A DNA stretch of 64,000 nt, from NCBI GenBank assembly GCA_033558025.1, contig JAUCEF010000017.1:2852001-2916000 (forward strand), given 5' to 3'. The translations under genes and the position numbers were made by a program. Origin of the DNA: Phytophthora sp. 'mugwort' (lineage: Eukaryota > Oomycota > Peronosporomycetes > Peronosporales > Peronosporaceae). Of the stretch, positions 11,449 to 22,410 are shown piece after piece; positions within the stretch are counted from its first letter, which is position 1; every line of letters begins with the position of its first letter. Under the pieces are notes generated by a model. That model was not told the DNA's origin and did not search any database. It saw only the letters and a program-made list of their open reading frames with translations.

Positions 11449-12168
11449 TTTCTACCCCCGGCCTAGGTTTGGGCAAGCCACGACAAACATGGCCGAGTCA
11501 ACAAACAGTTAGTTGCTAAATGCACGCGAATGCACATGGCTACGTTGTCCCCAGGTTCTTACTCGAAAACTCCAAGAGCGACGTTGGAAGCTTAGGAATG
11601 AGAGCTCCTTGATATCGGGGCGTTTTGCTCCATGGGTGCTTACAAAGGTAAAGAAGAAAATTGCGTTGGGACGTCAGCGCCTCATCAGTCCTGTCAGCGC
11701 CTCTGTGATCGAAGTTATGTGCGTGTCGGAGACCACGTATGCCCAAGTTGACGTTTCCCTTCGGCTATGCTCCTTTGGACTGTGGACGGAACTTTTATAT
11801 CCGTGCTTACACGCGTGTGCGGCATTACAGTCCGTAGGTATTGACCCTCTTACGTCAATTGTAGATACAACTCCGTTGAGCGATTACGCTGCTGTTACGC
11901 TGAAGTGCGATGTCAGTAAATGTGGGACTACTTTTCCCTGGATCCTCCCGTCATTAAGCTACGCGCGGACGTCCGAAGAAAGTGAGAATGAGAAACCGTT
12001 CTGAGTATCTCAACAACGACTCTCCCGTTCACTGCAGTCGGTGCTCCAAGCATGTGCAAACATGTGAGAGACGTGATAAAGAACGATTGAAGCGCCAGAA
12101 AGTCCGCGAAGTCCGCAAAACTGCCCGAGACATGGCCCAGTGCATCTGAAACTAATAACCGCGGTTAT
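11449..12168 (+). pseudogene. MULE transposase, C-terminal part (SWIM and zinc knuckle)
   Basis: Starting directly at the LTR edge, the frame gives YPRPRFGQATTNMAESTNS, a stop, then LLNAREC and a basic KLQERRWKLRNE stretch, all typical of Mutator-like transposases. A SWIM finger follows (LCSFGLWTELLYPCLHACAAL), in which the second Cys of CxC is Phe. After a stop near 12004 a damaged zinc knuckle can still be read (VHCSRCSKH). It continues the fragment at 19605-19935, which ends at the other LTR of the same insertion. It carries stops and a lost zinc ligand and is dead. Confidence 0.75.
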
Positions 12169-12353
12169 AGGCTACGGTTAGGCTACGCTACATCGAGGCT
12201 GCAGGCCACATTTGGAGATAGAAGACATGTGGGTAACAGGATGCACTAGGGTAACAGGATACACGTGGGTGACAAGATACACTTGGGCTACATTCACAAA
12301 ACACGGTATGTTTTGAATCTAACGCCAGGACGGCCCCGAAACAGGATTTCCCC
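12169..12353. repeat. MULE terminal inverted repeat, copy 1
   Basis: Homologous to 22411-22642. Both contain GGCTACGGTTAGGCT at the inner end, three to four imperfect GTGGGTAACAGGATRCA-type units, and GGACGGCCCCGAAAC then GATTTCCCC at the outer end. The two copies have the same present orientation but become inverted once the 7780-12680 inversion is undone, as expected for a MULE whose transposase lies between them. Confidence 0.75.
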
Positions 12354-12362
12354 TTATATTAT
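12354..12362. repeat. Target-site duplication of the MULE, copy 1
   Basis: TTATATTAT, whose reverse complement ATAATATAA differs in one base from ATAATTTAA (22643-22651) at the other terminal repeat. Nine base pairs is a usual target duplication for Mutator-like elements. Confidence 0.6.
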
Positions 12363-12537
12363 TGTTAGTATGTAGACGCATTGAAGGATATCACCTATAA
12401 GTATATTCGGTCTAATATCTACCTAATTTGGCAACAGTCCCCTCAGACCAGGGAAATGTGGACTGCCATTCATGGAGAGTTTGTTTACTCTCCGGAAGTC
12501 ACACTTCCTGTGTGCAAGGTGCTGTATGTCCGTCACA
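12363..12537 (+). mobile_element. Piece of the 3' LTR of the minus-strand Gypsy element
   Basis: The reverse complement of this piece aligns with the first part of the LTR at 30343-30507. Shared landmarks include CGTCACA at the LTR end, CACTTCCTGTG, and the stretch around ATATCTACCTAATT. Together with 22652-22837 it makes up one LTR, interrupted by the MULE. Its present orientation is opposite to the rest of that LTR because of the inversion. Confidence 0.75.
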
Positions 12538-12679
12538 CTAGCGCGCGACTGGAAGGACGACCCAGCACTGGGATGTGCTGACGCGCAAGGAGATGTTTTT
12601 GGGCAGGATCCAAAACTCTTTGGAAGTGCGTGACGACGGCTTGAACTCGGGTACGTTGGTCTCTCCCAAGGATTTAGTC

Positions 12680-15600
12680 GCTGGGTGACACGAAGCTGAT
12701 CTTGAACAGGGACGTGCAGATCGGATTGGGGCTGACCGGGATCACGTTCCTCGCCAGCCGGGCTTCGTCTCTGTAGGATCCTGGCGCTACGCCGAGTGGC
12801 AAACCCTGGCGTGGGAATCCAATACGGATGCAACATCCGCCGTAGCAGCAGCGCCGGATCTGGAATCCGCAGTTAATCGGGTGGAGTACGACCCGCCGTC
12901 CAGGATCCTGCCGCGACCGAAGGCACCTGAACCCACAGGAAGTGAGGACGAGCGCCAAGAGGCGTACCGGATGGCGGTGACCCGCCCTCTGAATGCAAGT
13001 CAAAGACAGAACAGTGCGACACCTGAGTTGAGACATGAGCGTAATCACGCCCCGTCTCGCGCACACGGTATCGGTGACGTGCATGCGGGACGGACAATCG
13101 GCGCGAAGGTCGCGATATCTGACGGAGGCCCGAGAGAAGCCTCGGTGGTGCAAGAGGGTGCGGCAGACGCGCCCGAGGACGGCGGTCAGAATGAGACCTC
13201 GCACGATCCCACCCGAGGCTGGGATCCCGAGATCAACCCGCCGACGGACGTCACTGTCGCGACGCGTGTCACTGATTCTTCGGTGGGGAAGATGAGGCGA
13301 CCAGTCACCAGGCCCTGTACAAGGACGGGGCCACGGTATCATATCGCCAGGAACGCGCGAGGGCCGCGCGAAGGGCGCCTCGCCTAGCGAAGGCCCCATA
13401 TGGAGTTGCCCGCTCGGGTCTGGTGGAAAAGTTGCGCCAGGGGATGACGAAGCGAACGGTGCCGACCACCAAGCCGACAGAAGCTTGGGTATTGAGCAAT
13501 TGCCGTTGATCGACGTGCTGGAGTAAGATAACCTTCTGGGAGTGGATCTCCCGTCGGAGACGTTGTATTAAGCCATACGGCTTTCAATCGAGGATCCCGC
13601 GGACAAGCCCGAGGCCCGAGTCAAGGATCTCGGGAGGATCGCCCGACGGAAGCGGCAAGAACGGATCTGGACGGTGGCACCAAGATACATGACGACTCGA
13701 AGGAGGATCCAGTCGAGGATCCCGAGGTCTGCTACGACGATGGAGGCACGCTGCACGCCGAAGAAGTGCAAAGCGAGCTGGCTGTGCTGCCGGAGGTAGC
13801 ACCCACCACGATCAAGGTGCGGATCGAGGATCTGCAAATGAGGGATCCTGAGGTGAACACAGAGGAGGAGATCCATCAGCTGCGGGACATTATCTGGTCC
13901 TACCAGCACTTACTGATCGCCAAGGGCAACGCGCTGCCTCCTGCGGCTGTAGGCGTGGTGTGTGACATCAACGTCGGAAAGGCCATCCCAATCGCACAAC
14001 GTGTGCGAAAGATCGTCCCCCAGTTCCGCGAGAAGTATCGGATCTGCTCAAGGGACTGCTGTCGGCCAAGATCATACGACACTTAACGTCTCATTGGGCA
14101 TCACCAATTGTGGTGATCATCAAGAAGAATGGTGTGGACACAAGGTTGTGTTGATTATCGCCTGGTCAACGGTCACACCAAGCTGGTAGTCTACTGATGC
14201 CCCTGATTAACGATCAGCTTGAGGATCTAGACGAGGTGCTGTAGTATTGCTTGCTGGGTATGGCGAGCGGCTTTTGGGTTGTGTATATGACGGATCGCGC
14301 TCGTGCTATCTCGGCAATCACCACGCCGTTTGGCCTGTTTGAGTGGAACCGCATGCCATTTGGATTGAAGAACGCTCCAAGATCTACCAGAGGCTGATCG
14401 ACAACGCACTGTACGGCTTCTTGCGGGTCCCACCAGCAGCCGGTCGAGGATCCTTAACGGACATCTTCAAAGGAAGAGATCCGGAGAAAGTAGGTGAACC
14501 CCCCTTCCGTACTGGGCGTCGGTCCTACATCGAAGACATCCTTGTTACGGCCGGATCCTGGGATCATTTGTGCAAACGAGTGAAGCTCCTGCTCGCCTCC
14601 TGTGACAAGTGGATTATCTCGACCAGTGTCGCGAAGAGCTTCTGGGGACTGAAGAAGGTAGATTACCTCGGACATCGTGTATCCATCGAAGGCTTGGGGG
14701 CTCTCCAAAGGATCTCAGTGCGCTTGTGGATCTGCCATTCCCAAGATCTCTACGGCCTATGCAGTCGTTCTTGGGCAGTCTGAACTACTACGGACGCTTC
14801 ATTGAAGACATGGCGGTGTACGCGTCGGTGTTGTACGAGCTTCGAGAGGTGGATTTCGCCGCGATGCGTGCTGAGGGCGTGATCGCTGTCAACGAAGGGG
14901 AAACCGGCCGAGAAATCCTCGAAGACGGGGCACCCCAGCTCGATCAGGATCCGGAGGCATTAGAGCCGAAGTGGGTCCAAGCTAGGGCAGCGTTCGCCAC
15001 ACTGAAGAGCAAGATCGCGGCGACGGGGATCACTTCTAGTGGCGTGACTCTTCAGGAGCGTACAGCGGTTCGTAGGTGAATGCGTGGATTGCGAGACTAG
15101 CAAGGGGCGACCGACCATACGCGGCGATTCACCTGGTAATATCCAGGCCACGTACCCTTTTCAGGTCATAGCAATGGATCACATCCCCTCGCTGCCTAAG
15201 TCGTACAAGGGCCGCACGGAACTACTAATCTGGGTAGATCTGTTCACCGGTTACGTCATCGCCAAGGCGAGTGCGTCCCGGACAGCCCAAACGATCGCGG
15301 AATCCTACGAGGAATGTGAGTTCCGACGTTGGTGCGAGCGAGGTGATCCGGTATGACAGGGAGCCTGGCTTCATACTTCTTCAAGGCGTTCAATCGGATC
15401 CTGGGCCAGAGATAGCGAGCCACTATGGCTGATAGACCTCAGGCGAACGGGACTGCGGAACGCATGGTGCAGACGGGACGAGAACCAGCGCGACTGGGAC
15501 GAGTATGTAGAGCGCCTGACGTTCTCTGTGAACATGGCCACAATCAGATCCGGGGTAACACCCCCGGTTTACCTTACGCACGGTTGGGGTCCACGCACAA

Positions 15601-16294
15601 CGCTAGAGGCAACTCTCCCCTGGACAGCACGAGACGCCGAGATCGGGATCCACGCCGATGGTGGAACCGAATCCAGCGCTATTACCGGCGAGCGAGAGCG
15701 GACGTGGACGAGAGGCTGAAGAAGGCTATTACAGATCGGGTCGAACGCCACGATGATAGCGTGGATCCGCATCGGATCGACGCCGGCACTCGAATGTGGC
15801 TTTATTTAGATCGAGTCAAGGAAGGATACACGCGAAAGGTAGCGCATATGCGGCATGGCCCCTTTCGAGTGTTGGAGATGGTACAACCTTTCGCTGCTCG
15901 ACTGGAGACAACCAGAAGAGATTGTCACCTTTTTCCGGTGGTGCATGTGTCCAAGCTGAAGCCGTGAGAACATGCCTGGATCGACCAACGACACGCTTGG
16001 CGATCGATGAGACGGATCGGCTAGACTTTGACGAGGCGTAGTTACCTGAAGACAGCTGGGATCGAGAGCTAGAAGAAGGGATTACGGAGTCGAGAAGATC
16101 TGCGACATGAGGTCGGGCGTCGAACCAGCTATGGATGATCACTGCGCGAGTTCAAGGTACACTGGCGAGGCTACGATGAGCCCACTTGGGTTGACGAGGC
16201 GGATTTGAACTGTGGGGCGCTGTTGCGTGAGCTCCTGCAGGATCGGGCCAAGAGGAGTCGTTTCCAGGCGACGCAGTCGCATGAGGAAGCTTAA
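12680..16294 (+). pseudogene. Pol half of the chromodomain Gypsy element
   Basis: In order: protease-RT linker (GDTKLILNRDV, then VPRQPGFVSVGSWRYAEWQ near 12745); reverse transcriptase about 13980-14560 with MPFGLKNAP and SYIEDIL, where the first Asp of the YxDD box is Glu; connection segment with LGSLNYYGRFIEDM; integrase about 15080-15500 with CVDCETSKGRP, AMDHIPSLP and QANGTAER; and a chromodomain-like end with VHWRGYDEPTWVDEADL near 16150-16200. The RNase H domain and most of the integrase zinc finger are missing at a deletion near 15040-15070. Frameshifts and stops are frequent. The start coincides with a proposed inversion breakpoint, because the matching upstream half lies inverted at 7781-10888. 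Confidence 0.82.
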
Positions 16295-16989
16295 GTGGTA
16301 GAAGCCACGACAGCAAGCTGGTTGCAACCAGGTTGAAAGCTTGCAGGAAGGCTGCAAGTGTGAAGGAGAAGGATCCACGCTCACCATTTGGTGGTGAACG
16401 AAGAAGTTGGTAGAAGTTCCGCGAGAAGACCGTGAGAGAAGAAGAAGGAGGGTCCCGTCTGGCGAGTTGGTCTCCACAGCTGGTTGAAGCGAGAGAGAGG
16501 ATGCGGAGAGGATAGTAGTGTACGTGTAACCAGGAGACTCGGATCTGGTGAAATAACTAAGCTCGCTACGAGGATCTCGGATCCGAAGGGTATCGGATCC
16601 GACGTGAACGGAAGATCTATGAACGGTCAGGATACAACATATATGCGCAGGACGGATTAGCCGAAGCGAGATGGATATTGAGTGGATTATTACCTGCAAG
16701 TCGGATCACTACTGCTACCAAGTTAGTGGTATACGACATAAACTACTCATGATCCGGAGCAGATGGAGAAAACTTCATGCGGAGCCGGCCGATCTGACGA
16801 GACGGATGGGAAGTCGGATCAGTGCGGAAGTGATTGCGCCACGGGGCGCTCCTGTCACAGTCTGCAGATCCGCGATCAGATCTTGGGGCGGATCCCGTCC
16901 TTCTGCGACCGCCTCTCGCCCAGGGAACCAAGCCGTGTCTTCAGACTGCAAAGGAATGCATGATCACCGGATCTAGCAGCAGGTCCAGG
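16295..16989. other. Gap between pol and the antisense ORF
   Basis: No domain was recognised. GGATC-type sites are frequent. Two converging coding remnants end on either side, so this is the tail-to-tail spacer inside the chromodomain Gypsy element. Confidence 0.4.
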
Positions 16990-19589
16990 TCGCAACAGAC
17001 CGTCCGGCGAGCTTTCTCGAAATCTGATCTTGCCGCTTCCGGAATTTTACGCGAGCGTGCGAGCCCCGATTCTTGCGTCACGGCAGAAAGACGGGAACTA
17101 CGCCTGCGCGTCGCGCTCGGACTTGGGAATCGGGAAGGAGTGCGTAGCTTCCCAGTAGGTCTGACGGTGATCCTCCTCGTAGGCCCGGTAGCTCGTGGCG
17201 AGCGCTGCCACCTCGGCGGATCTGGCTGGATCGAAAGTCAGCGGCTCCAGAGCTGGTACGTCGAGGGTCTTCCACGGCTCCTCCTTGTACAGCGCCATTT
17301 TTTTCTTCGTGAGTAAGCCCGGAGCATAACGCGAAGGATCCAGTCGCCCGCCCCCCCGCGACTGGTCCGCTCAGGAAACATCCACCCGGCCGGGAGCACC
17401 CGGTTGTCGATTAGGATCCGGGGTGTGAGGGTATCGAGAGTAAACATACTAATCTGGGAAGGATCCCAAGGTGCTACCTCTTCCGCGGTCACGACCCGCG
17501 GCTGATGGAAGCCGGGGAGAAAACTATCCTCTGAACCGAACGGCTGGGAAACGGGATCCATGGCGGGTGTAACGGCTGAAGAGGTCGGATTGGATGTGCC
17601 GGCCACCTGGGCCGCACCTTCCACCTCTTCCTCCGCTTCGACAGAAGTCGGATCTTGGTCGACCACGATGGGCGTAGTTTGAGATCTCTCGCCACCGGAG
17701 ATCTCCACGGAAAAACTGCGTCGACGGGCGTCGGATCGGGATCGCGCCAGAGTCATCTGGAGTTCGTTGTCGTCGGAGTCGTTGAAGATCGCGTCCGAGT
17801 CGACGAGCGCGGCGTCGGATCCACTACTGCTAGAGCTGGAATTGGGATCGGAGCTAGATCCAGATCCTGTGCCGGGGAACTCGTAGTCTCCATCACCGAC
17901 CTCAGTCGCGGCGTCAACAACGAGATCCAAGGAGGATCCTGGTTGGACGGAAGGCACCTTCAAGGCCGATCCGGAGGCAGTTGCGCCATCCACCGCAGGG
18001 ATGAGGAACGAGGCACCTTCTTCGGCGGGCTCGGATCCTCGTGGCGAGGGGAATCGGGTGGACTCAATGGCCTCTTGGAAGAAACTTGGTCACTTCGAGC
18101 CACGGAATTGTTTAGACCGACCGCTACGTGCAACCGACGAGCCCCGCATGGCGGCCGAGGTGACCGACGTTAAGTTGTCGAGAGCGCTGTCCCGCTCCAT
18201 GACGGACGAGTCGTGTTTGCCGAGGAGGTCTTGGTGATCTTGTGACAGAAGCTCATGCTGACCGCGGAGTCATCGAGATCTTGGCGGACCAGCTGATACG
18301 CTTGCTGCATGTCGGAGATCTGCTCAAGGAGATATCCCTTGGCCTTGAAATATTTCTGCCCCTCCTGTATAGCATTGTCGCGCGCGCCTGATCTCATTCG
18401 CTGGTGACTGAGTCACTTGGGCCGCCGCAGACTCCAGATCTCGCCGAACTTGAGCGCCGGCGCAGATCTTGGTGTTCGCGCTGGTCACCTGACTCTGGAT
18501 CCTCTTGAGCTCCTGAGCGATCGTGTCGCGAGCCGCCTCAAGTGTCTTGTGATCCACGCGGAGATTACGGAGCGGGTCTTGAGTCATGTGCAGTGAATTT
18601 TCGGCACGCGCATAATCCTGATAAGCTGTCCCCGGCGAGAGCTTCAGGCGCTCGATCTCTTCCCGGGCAGCATCTAGCTTGCCCACGGTATGATCGTGAA
18701 CCCTCTGCAGATCCGCACGGCGACGCTCAGCCTTGTCAAGAAAACCCGCAAGCTCGAGGATCAGCTCACCTAAGACGTGCAGGTCGATCCATGCAGCATT
18801 CAGATCTGCCGCAGGAACCGATCCGTCGAGCCTTGGTGCACTTGGTGGAGTTCTTCCCGCAGTCGCTGAGCTTCACGTTCCAGATCACGGACATGCTGCT
18901 TCCACTGGTCGTGGCTACGCTGAAGATCCGCTTGGTCCTTCTGAAGGCGAAAGAGACCTCTGAACGCCGTGTCACGCTCAGATCGAGCGGTTTGACACTG
19001 CTGCTCGTGGTCGGCGGATCGCTGCCTCAGCCCGGTCGCTTCATCCCGCAGATCCTGCAGATCTTGCGCAAGGGAAGGGGCAGCCCTGGTCGGATCGGCT
19101 GGCGCGGCACTACCATGGTCGGATAAGCGACGCTCCAGACCGAAACCATCGTCTTGCAGGCGGGTGTACGCTTCCGCGCCGGTTTCTTCTAGCAAGGCGT
19201 AGTGCGCCCGCAGATCGCCGAAATCCTGGTCCTCCACGCGGAGACGGTCAGCTTCTTGGCGCGTTTCGGCTTCAAGCTGCGTGACTTGACGAAGTCTCCC
19301 CTAGATAACGTCGTAGCGGTGCTGGACGAAGTCCACGAATGAGCGCGCAGTCGTCCAGTTGGGTTTGGCTAACGTGTGGAGTTCTTCGTTGTGTGTCGCG
19401 CAGCAACCAGATCCCGCAGGGCTTGCTGATGCTTGGCCAGCAACTCGTCGTAGGCACCAACGAAGGTGTGGATCGAGTTGCCGCGGCTCGCAGCAGATCC
19501 AGATCCAGCACCGCCGGAATTGTCGCCGCTGAAGGATCCGACGGCGCGTAATCACAGTGGGCAATGGAGGAGGGGCGTCCGGATGACAT
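16990..19589 (-). pseudogene. Antisense extra ORF of the chromodomain Gypsy element
   Basis: On the strand opposite to pol, fragments in several frames form one decayed protein. It starts at MSSGRPSSIAHCDY (19589), passes through long Glu/Arg/Gln-rich segments with heptad-like spacing (19237-18800 and 18686-18324), then a Ser/Asp-rich acidic tract (17993-17700), a Pro-rich segment, and WKTLDVPALEPLTFDPARSAEVAAL near 17290. It has no zinc knuckle, protease or polymerase motif, so it is neither gag nor pol. It ends about 700 bp from the pol stop, tail to tail. Function unknown; coiled-coil and acidic parts suggest a structural or regulatory accessory protein. Fungal or plant Gypsy elements with extra antisense ORFs are the nearest precedent I know. 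Confidence 0.6.
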
Positions 19590-19604
19590 GGTGGGGATGC
19601 TTGA

Positions 19605-19935
19605 TCTGGGCCGGGATGATAGAGGATGGCGGTCATTGGGAGTGGTTTCTTGAGAAGCTGAAAGCAGCGAGTGCTTTCATCCGCAACATGGATGTGGTCG
19701 TCATGAGTAATCGCGAGAAAGGTCTCCACTCTGCTGCTGCCCACGTACTTCCAGAGGTACCGCATGGATACCGTTGCTTCCACATCAAGAAGAACACGTG
19801 AACCGAATACAAGACAGACTTCAACGGGAAGATCACAGCGCTCGCGAAGGCCACGACACCTACTGAGTATACAAGACTGATCGAAGAGTGCGCAGAGGAA
19901 AACGCAACAGCAACAGAGTGGTGGGGTCGATCCAA
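19605..19935 (+). pseudogene. MULE transposase, middle part
   Basis: Reads GMIEDGGHWEWFLEKLKAA, then IRNMDVVVMSNREKGLHSA and HGYRCFHIKKN, the conserved core around the second catalytic Asp of MULE transposases; a TGA interrupts it after KKNT. It continues the minus-strand fragment that ends at 20945 with LAAGI, although it lies on the opposite strand, and it stops at LTR B. The codons next to the LTR still read TEWWGRS. Confidence 0.75.
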
Positions 19936-20433
19936 TGAATTTCAGTAGGATCCCAACTCACACGCACTGCGCCCAGACACCGACTAACGGAGGGGGTACT
20001 CCAACGGCCGTGTAGTTGATGAGTAGTAGTTCACCTTGTGTACCCGTCGGCGGGCTGGTATTGCTCTCTCGTTGACACGAGATGCGCACTTGGTGGGCCT
20101 TGGACGTCCTTGCGGGGACTTGGGAGGGGGGGGGGGGGTGATCTGCGCGGGTATTCCTGCGCACGAGATCCGATGTTGGTTTGGTCTTGGGCTTCTTGAG
20201 TAGACCTTGTGGATCCGTAATAGAAATACGGGATCCGGAGTTGTTCCTCCTTGAGGGTGTCCTTGCTCCTTATCGGAGTTGCCCTTGTTCCTTTACGATG
20301 CTAGCCGCTTCCAATAGCGGGATCTTGAAGGGGGGGGGGTCGAGAAGCCAAAGGGCGAGCGCGACCTGGCCAAGCCATCCGTTGAGAAGCCAAAGGGCGA
20401 GCGCGGCTTGGCCAAGCTATCCAGGGGCTGCTA
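19936..20433 (-). mobile_element. LTR B of the chromodomain Gypsy element (3' LTR)
   Basis: About 498 bp, homologous to LTR A. The size difference is mainly a 42-bp tandem duplication near its right end (units starting at 20342 and 20384, each beginning GAGAAGCCAAAGGGCGAGCGC) and different G-run lengths. Its left edge touches MULE coding sequence, so this is the outer side; the right edge leads into the element's interior. It now has the same orientation as LTR A because both LTRs were carried by separate inversions. Confidence 0.78.
20342..20425. repeat. 42-bp tandem duplication inside LTR B
   Basis: Two adjacent copies, 20342-20383 and 20384-20425, differ at a few positions. LTR A has one copy only, so the duplication arose after insertion or in the parental LTR lineage. 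Confidence 0.7.
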
Positions 20434-20944
20434 CGTGTGCAGGAAGATCGCCAAAGTTTAGACTTGGTCTATGTATGGACCAATAGAAATCCCCTATATT
20501 ATAGTCAAGTCTGTCTTCCAGTGCCAATTCGGTTCTGATTTATACCATAGCCTATCTACCTTCGGATCCCATTCCAAAACATATCCTACGGACTACTTAT
20601 AACCCAGGATCCCGTCTGACCTATTCCTGGCCACCCGTCTCCACTCTACCTCCCTTTAGCTACGGATCCTCAACCCGGTGGGAACTAAACTGATCGGATC
20701 TAGTACTTAGACCTTACCCCACGGGATGGGTCCAGGATCCGTACCGTATACAGACCTGGCGTGTCGCATGGTCCGGATCCATCACCTTGACGCTGTTATG
20801 ACTGTTGCTGGCGACGTGGATCTTCCGGCCGCCGGTCAACTTCCATCTTATCCGGATCTGCAATACCGCAACCGCCCCAAACACGTTGTGACCACGCGCA
20901 ACCATAACACACCGTGTCACGTGGTCCACAATTCAACCCACTGA
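20434..20944. other. Non-coding interior of the Gypsy element, GGATC-rich
   Basis: No coding signal was recognised, yet nine GATC sites occur in 20521-20880, eight of them as GGATC. In the restored order it lies between the start of the antisense ORF and the 3' LTR, so it may hold the promoter of that ORF and the polypurine tract, neither of which I could identify. Confidence 0.5.
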
Positions 20945-21695
20945 TGCCAGCAGCGAGTACAATGATTTCTCGGTTTGGGCTTAGACAGCTTGCAATGAAC
21001 AACATTGGGCGCTCTTTCGATTTCAAATGACACGCGTCTAGAGCAACAATGGGAAGTCCAAACGGCCCACTACTAGTCAATGCATCGAGCGATAAAAACA
21101 CCCGTTCAACGAGCTCGTCATTTGAGACAACAAGCTCCACCACACTGCCGGGGTTGACAGCAGCCATAGCGTTTAGCCACGGTTCCATCATCCGATAGCT
21201 TGCTCCACGCATGTGCACAGACCGCATTTCATGCTTAAGGCATCGTATAATTGCTAATATGGAATGGCATCCCCAAACCGAACCCTAACACTCTCACACA
21301 CGTTAAAGGCCTTCACGGAGCTCTTGTTTCGAAGCTCCGTAGCAGCCAAGTCTTCGCAATGATGGTCGGCGCGGTCTTGTGCTGCAAAGGCTGGCACGAG
21401 TGATCCAAATGAGAAGAAGTTACGCAAACGCTACTATCACCTGTTAGATGAGCACAGACAGCAAACCGACATCCCGTGATCTTGCAGCGCGCAGTGATTT
21501 TGACAGAGTTGTTGTCAGGAATGTAAAAAATACTCCGCTTACTCTGCAAGATGCGTTAGTTTCGTTGTATTTTGACAGTGCTCAAACATGAAGGAGACGT
21601 ACCAGGACGACGTAGGACACCACAACTAGCTTGAAGGCCTTCTTGACGCAATACACGCGCTCACAAGGGAACGCGACCGGTTCGTCTTCGTCCAT
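20945..21695 (-). pseudogene. MULE transposase, N-terminal part
   Basis: From an ATG at 21695 (MDEDEPVAF) the frames give a DNA-binding zinc region (ARCKITGCRFAVCAHL to SSHLDHSC). The start of the transposase domain follows: PWLNAMAAVNPGS, then GLPIVALDACHLKSKERP with the first catalytic Asp, and FIASCLSPNREIIVLAAGI. Similarity ends at 20945, and the next residues of the protein are found inverted at 19605. There are stops and a frameshift near 21300, so it is a relic. Confidence 0.75.
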
Positions 21696-21894
21696 GGCCC
21701 TCGAAACGCTGACTGAACGTCACCAACCATTGTCGTAGAAACTGGTAATATACCGGTAAAAGTGGTATTATATCGGTACAACCGGTATTAGTATACATAT
21801 TGTATACAGGGGACGTTCACAAGTTGCGATCCGGATAGGTGGCTGCAATCATTCGAAATTCTGACCCAGACCCCCCCCAAGCGAAAAGAAACCC

Positions 21895-22400
21895 ATGCCG
21901 AACAAGCGCAAAGCGGTGTATCTGCATTTTCCCCAAGTGCAATATGACGCTGACAACGTCCATGTTCAAGCAACACTTCGTCCTCATCTGAAAGAGGGGG
22001 AGCGCTACGACATAAGCCACCGCGACCGCTACGAGCGTGCGCTCGACGATGCAAGCCTGCTTCATTAAAAAGAAGAAGGTGCCAATGCCTTCCTCGCGCA
22101 ACTGAGGACGATGTTGGCACGACTTCGAGCGATGGATGCACGACTGCAGGGGATGGAGGAGCAAATGGCATCGATCGAAGAACTCCTGCGAACCCATCCC
22201 GCGAGTGGAACCCGCCGTGAGAGCGCTAGCTGAACGATTGAAGAATCGTCTTCAAGTGACGGAGAATCATCCCCAGATGAAGCCGCAGGCATCGAGATGG
22301 AAGCACCTACTGAAGCCTGCGACGCCGTTGCTGCCGACGGGGAATCCGAGAGTCCGAAAACCCGCGAAACCCAGTGTCGTTTTTTTTTTTGCACCGCTCA
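21895..22400 (+). pseudogene. Divergent accessory ORF of the MULE
   Basis: Starts at ATG 21895 (MPNKRKAVYLHFPQ), 200 bp from and divergent to the transposase start, and lies inside the terminal repeats. After 57 codons there is a TAA. The same frame then continues with a regular Leu/Met/Ala helix (FLAQLRTMLARLRAMDARL), and after another stop and a frameshift an acidic Ser/Glu/Asp tail. The heptad-like helix suggests a coiled coil. I do not recognise the family. Position and orientation suggest a second MULE-encoded protein. Confidence 0.45.
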
Positions 22401-22410
22401 TTACGCCAGC

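Noticed and set aside
11513..12004. 163-codon open frame that could be taken for a host gene
   Set aside because: Its residues match the C-terminal SWIM part of MULE transposases, it lies directly after an LTR, and a zinc ligand is lost.
12225..12290. Direct GTGGGTAACAGGATRCA-like units considered as a CRISPR array
   Set aside because: Units are imperfect, adjacent without spacers, and recur in the partner terminal repeat; the organism is eukaryotic.
19918..19935. Primer-binding-site-like sequence next to LTR B, similar to the one next to LTR A (14 of 18 bases)
   Set aside because: The bases read in frame as the continuing MULE transposase (TEWWGRS), so this is flanking host-element sequence. 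The likeness to the true primer-binding site at 10963-10981 is probably chance.
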